Assembly: GCA_946699065.1 (NCBI GenBank)
Contig: CAMPDV010000096.1
Span: 558,001-622,000 of the forward strand
From: Loxodes magnus
Taxonomy: Eukaryota > Ciliophora > Karyorelictea > Loxodida > Loxodidae
Length of the DNA: 64,000 bases
Reading direction: 5' to 3'
Numbering within the stretch: position 1 is the first letter of the stretch; each line of letters begins with the position of its first letter. Below the pieces are notes generated by a model. The model was not told where the DNA came from. It saw only the letters and a program-made list of their open reading frames with translations, and did not search any database. Position numbers and translations under genes: made by a program. Shown here in pieces: positions 59,948 to 64,000 of this stretch.

Positions 59948-60680
59948 ATGGATGTCGGCTGCGTCTGGAGAACGAGTAGGTAATCTGGTGCAGTTTATAC
60001 TGCATTACGAGTAATCTCGTACTAAACGCCACCACGGGGAAAGGTGGATAAGGTTGAGACATGCCTAACTTACCCCGAGGGTTCTCTCTAGCAGTATGAA
60101 AGTTTGTTGACGGGAGCCTTAATGACTTAATAACTTTTAAATTAAATCAAATTAAATAATTTTCGCCTTTCAGCTTAATAAAATAATTTTATGATATCAC
60201 TCTCATTCTGAAACTCTTAGATCTTCATTATTGTTTTGATTTGATTTTTTTTAGTTTAGTTTCTCTTCTTCTTGTATCTTTGTTCATCCTAAACATAATT
60301 ATTTAAGTCTTCTTTATTCAAATATTACTAATGGATTTATTTTTCCCTCAATCATTCTTAAAATCAAATTATTTGTTAATGTTTTTGTTTTATGCTAGAC
60401 CATGCTTTTTTAATCTTAAGATCAATATCTTCTAGGATTTATTTATTCTTTTTTGTTTCTTAAACGACTTAATAACTATTTCTTATTTGGACCTTATTCA
60501 AGAAGACTGAAACATTTGACTCAAGATTCAAGACCATTTTCTAATCAGAGGATTCCCCATTTGGAGAAGCTGAATATACTTTATGGACGAAAAGAATGAA
60601 ATAAAGCTTTTGAGAACACTTTTTTTAATATTAAATATTAATACTGAAAGAGCTGCGTGCCAACGAACTCTATAATCATA
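59948..60680 (+). repeat. Family A retroposon copy, split by a nested insertion
   Basis: 5' part 59948-60135, 3' part 60466-60680, ending in the shared module (GAGCTGCGTGCCAACG and so on). The interruption is a 330-bp family D fragment. The paralogous flank at about 43155 lacks this family A copy. Confidence 0.82.
60136..60465 (-). mobile_element. Family D retroposed fragment nested in family A
   Basis: Flanked by the exact 12-bp repeat GACTTAATAACT (60124-60135 and 60466-60477), a word present once in other family A copies. On the minus strand it has an open frame (L-T-N-N-L-I-L-R-M-I-E-G-K-I) ending Y-H-K-I-I-L-L-S, TGA, AAAGGCGAA, as in the ORF at 51987. It is a 5'-truncated copy made by reverse transcription. 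Confidence 0.78.
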
Positions 60681-60765
60681 TTTATTATTTATTTAAAGAA
60701 AAATTTAATAATAGAAGCTAAAAAAATTAAAACTGAGCAGAAAAGAATAAAATAAAAATAAGCAA

Positions 60766-63047
60766 AAAAAATAAAAATAAGTAAAAAAATAAAAAACTAA
60801 AATTTAATCTTAAAGAATTTCTAAGATAAATAACATTATATCATAATTAAATTCCAAACAGATTAAAAATAATTATTATATAATTAAATTAAACTAAGTC
60901 TTCACTGTCAATTAATAAAAAGCAACATAAAGGTTATATAATAAAATTTGATAAGGTATAATTAATTTAACTTTGTAATAATAAAAAGAAGATTTAAATA
61001 ATAATAATTAAGTAGAAAATTAAAAGAGTAACTAAATAAGAATATAAAATAGTTAGTTTAATCTTATATAATAAATATATTTATTTATTAAGATGTTATA
61101 TCAAATCTAACTAATATTATATTATAAGTTTATTTACAATACTTTATTTTCTAAACTTTGGTATTTAACCTAGTTTTTTATTTTATTTATAATGTAAAAA
61201 GAAAAGAGTTCTAGTAAACAATTGTAGAACCTAAAAAGTAAGTTTGAAGGATAAGCATTTTAAGAGGATAATGAATACTATACACAAAGTACTTTGAGAG
61301 ATCAATCTGATTCTGATTTAGAGATATAAACTAAATAAAAAGATGTGTCTTAAGAGTAGTTCTCTACTTGTCACCCGATAAAGTTTGAAAGTAAAGAAAA
61401 GAGAAATAGGCAAAATGAAGACTAATGAATCGATAAATGCTTCTAATGCATCTTATAGAGATTGAAATGAAAACTATACAGTTAAAGTTGAAATCTAATA
61501 TGAATGGCTAACTTTATTATTGATTGCAAATGTAATTAGAAATACGAAAGATAAACTTCTGATATAAAAATAATAAAAATTAAAGAAAAGCTTAAATTAT
61601 GCTAGCTTTGTAATACATGTATTCAAAGCTAATTTTTACTTAAGTTAAAAAATTGTGGACATGTTATTTGTCTCAAGCACTTAATTCATAAGATGAGAAG
61701 TAATCACATCGATTCACAGATAAACTGTAATATTTGCAATTCAAATTTGCATTAAGCTGATATATAAGAAATTGCATAAAAAGGTTAAATAGAAAATATC
61801 TCTCAGATCTTAAATGGAAAGGTTAGTAAATAAGTAAAGTGCTATTAATGCAAAACTTTACAAGAAGTTTAATGCGAGATAAAAAGCTCTTTATGCATTA
61901 ATTGCAATATACAAATTTGTACTGAATGTGGCTTCAAAGAACACTAGACATTTAGCTGTTAGCAAATCAAAAAATATAGAAATTAAATAAAGTTAGGAAA
62001 AATGATAAAATAGTAAATAATAGACTGCAACTAATGTGGAAACAAAGAATGCGTTATTATTAATAGTGCTAAGAAGAGTATCTTAATGGAAGATCTTCTA
62101 AATTCTACTACAATTAAAGTTAGAAAGCTAGAAATCAAAGATATAGAACTAATTTTATAAAATTACTTATTTTACTTGAAAGTATTATTAGCTTAAGATT
62201 TTGGAGTGCTATAAAGTTGTTAAGCTCTAGTGTGAGTAAAATATGATATAGAATAAGCAGAGGAACTATTAAACTATTAAGGAGTTAAATAAGATAGGAT
62301 AAGTGGAAAGGAAATTATATAGTTTATTGACTAAGTTCTGGAAAATAAGAAACTTAGTTTAGAAAGTTATTTTATATAATAAATAAAAATTTAAGTATCG
62401 AAGTTTCAAGAAATTCCTAGTTATTATTTAAATAATTTACTATAAAAGAAGAAGTAATAACTAGAAGAATTACCCTTTAGACAGTGTTTGCTTTGTGAAG
62501 CTTATTTGTGTTTCTAATGTTAACAGTTGCATAGTTTAATTTATTAATGCAGTTATGATTAATACTTGCAAAGCGAAATTTAAGTAAATAAAACAAATAA
62601 ATTTAACTTGATTAATGTGTAAAAAAGTAGCGAGGAATTTAAGAGTATTTTATAAATGATAAAAGTATAGAAAAAAAATATACTAAGAATTTAAAAGATT
62701 TAAAACTATGAATAATGTATTAAATTTTAGACAAAAGTTAATTAAAAAAGTCTCTAATAGGGAAAACCAATAGAAAGAAAATTACTATTTTATGGGTCAA
62801 GTAAAACTAATCCTTAAACAATAATTTCAAATGAAATAGATCTAAGTATTAATAATTCAGAATAAAGGGAATTCGGAGCAGGAATTTATTTTGATGAAAG
62901 TTTTTAAAAATGTAAATAATTTGCTTATAGAGTAAAAGATTGGAATTTTACTGATTAGATTTTACTATTCGACGTAATAACTGGAGTTTAATAAAAGGCT
63001 TAATATCATCAATTTTTACAATAGCATCCTAATTATTTAAACAATTT
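60766..63047. repeat. Near-identical segment, copy 2 of 2
   Basis: Partner of 43201-45482 at a constant offset of 17,565 bp; no difference was found in the stretches compared by eye. Confidence 0.88.
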
Positions 63048-63252
63048 CTATCAAAACTCAAATGATTTGGATTAGTAAGGAAATATGCTATATGATAGTT
63101 GTACTGATGATAATGGATTGCATATAATTTATGAGGAGAGTGCTTTTCTTCCTGTTTATCTTATTTCTTATTGTATTGATTAAAATTAATAAGATAGAAA
63201 TATTATAATAAGTCAACAGAATATTATCAACTAGTAACCTTAAACCTTATGA
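61192..63252 (+). CDS. RING/zinc-finger protein with C-terminal PARP domain (copy 2)
   Basis: Same length and layout as the gene at 43627 (ATG 61192, TGA 63250), with no indel between the two. The RING and further Cys/His clusters are identical. The last ~68 codons differ by about 14 substitutions, several of them synonymous. Residues that change include the PARP triad Glu position (Met in copy 1, Leu here) and the following V-Y-E-D-S-V (here I-Y-E-E-S-A). The sequences after the stop diverge quickly, which supports the TGA at 63250 as the end of translation. The promoter side is identical to copy 1 for ~420 bp, but here retroposons of families B and A sit further upstream. Confidence 0.85.
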
Positions 63253-64000
63253 TAAAAGATTAAAAATTGTTTCTCTACAAGTAACTTTGAACTTTGATTT
63301 GATTTTTTTACCGAATACTGAAATTTCTTATAATCTGTTATCTTGCTTTTTCTATAGTTTTCTGATAGATTTTACTTTTATTAAATACTTGGTTGTAATG
63401 AGAAAGTATGTCTATTTAGATGATTGTTTATTTTTTTTGTCTTTTTTTCATCACAATTATAAATGGTGTTTTCTGCTTTACATTATGAATATGCTTAAAG
63501 AAATAAAATTGATCTTTTGTTGTAGATAACGTATTCATCAAAAGATATAGAGACTTTTTATGGTTTTCAGCTTATATACTAGCAATGATTTATTTTAGCA
63601 TTCTTTTACAAATTGTTATGATTCCAAGTAATTAAATATAAAAAAATTAAGATAGAAATTATTTTCTAAACTTTAAAGAGTAAGATTTTGAAGCATACAT
63701 CTTTTATCAAAGCTATCTTTTGCTGTGCATTTATGTTTAGATTTATGGACATCTGGAAAATATAGAGCGAAGATTAAACTAAATTTAAGAAGATAATAAA
63801 TTTAAATATCTTTATTAAATTTAACATATTCTTATTCTTTTTATTAACTTTCTTTAATATTTATTAATTTTAGTGAATCAAATACTTTTAAATATTTAAT
63901 TATTAATAATTTCTTTGTTTTATATAATTTCTCTATTTTATATATTTAATTTAGATTTACCTTTTTAAAAAAAATATTTGCTTGTAATATCTTGTACTTT
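63253..64000. other. 3' flank of RING-PARP copy 2
   Basis: AT-rich. It is partly alignable to 45690-46200 (notably 63495-63550). An 80-codon standard-code frame at 63287-63529 has no matching frame in the paralogous flank and was not called. Confidence 0.45.

Noticed and set aside
47121-60680. LTR retrotransposon, retrovirus or Polinton
   Set aside because: No long terminal direct repeats, protease, integrase, capsid or envelope signatures were seen. The reverse transcriptases have the N-W-R-x-I-S block typical of LINEs.
1-64000. Short standard-code ORFs of 60-100 codons on both strands
   Set aside because: Under the ciliate code they overlap real genes in other frames or lie in AT-rich DNA, are rich in Phe/Leu/Ile/Tyr/Asn, and show no domain. 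The real genes are full of TAA/TAG codons.
1-64000. tRNA, rRNA, telomere repeats, CRISPR array
   Set aside because: No cloverleaf with GGTTCGAATCC-like arm, no rRNA-like conserved block, no GGGG-TTT type telomeric repeat at either end and no regularly spaced direct repeats were found by eye.

Overview
The window is ciliate nuclear DNA: very AT-rich, with no bacterial gene layout. It reads sensibly only if TAA and TAG mean Gln. TGA is read as Trp inside genes and is also the only convincing stop. Examples of TGA at Trp positions that are conserved in their families: the W before the MHF motif of a MHYT protein (29869), the W of the W-L-L/I-E-S-N motif of two tubulin-ligase-like proteins (34794, 37406), and the N-W-R motif of a LINE reverse transcriptase (50158). 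This matches the ambiguous karyorelict code (NCBI table 27, known from Loxodes); a Condylostoma-like heterotrich is the main alternative. Introns are tiny: 16, 19, 22 and 23 nt in the genes where the frame change fixes them.

Positions 1-37.6 kb are a gene-bearing region. In order: a five-finger C2H2 protein (-), a double-FHA protein (+), a 1308-codon unrecognised protein (+), a secreted expansin-like protein (+), nuclear actin-related protein ARP4 (-), a coiled-coil protein (+), an unrecognised spliced protein (-), the dynein assembly factor DNAAF5/HEATR2 (-), a PRELI/UPS lipid-transfer protein (+), a membrane-anchored SPRY protein (-), a MHYT-domain membrane protein (+), and a tandem pair of tubulin-tyrosine-ligase-like proteins with N-terminal membrane anchors (+). 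Genes are separated by 0.05-2.9 kb of AT-rich DNA; several convergent pairs are 45-475 bp apart, so 3' UTRs must be short.

Positions 37.9-64 kb are repeat-rich. They hold short retroposon families, here named A (~410 bp), B (~300 bp) and C (~310 bp); two 5'-truncated LINE copies with reverse transcriptase; a gag-like zinc-knuckle ORF; and a retroposed ORF family, D. A and C share one 3' stem-loop module with the zinc-knuckle ORF unit, as expected if SINEs borrow the tail of a partner LINE. Two A copies form a head-to-head palindrome beside the second TTLL gene. Genes in this part are a spliced Myb/SANT-like ORF (-), a multi-pass membrane protein with a 16-nt intron (-), and two copies (43.6 and 61.2 kb) of a RING/zinc-finger gene with a C-terminal PARP domain.

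The most notable system is the duplicated RING-PARP gene. About 2.3 kb, covering promoter and most of the ORF, looks identical in both copies at a constant offset of 17,565 bp. The last ~200 bp of the PARP domain and the flanks have diverged. The PARP triad reads Tyr-Tyr-Met in one copy and Tyr-Tyr-Leu in the other, which suggests a non-canonical or silent ADP-ribosyltransferase. No retrovirus, LTR element, Polinton, tRNA, rRNA or CRISPR array was seen.
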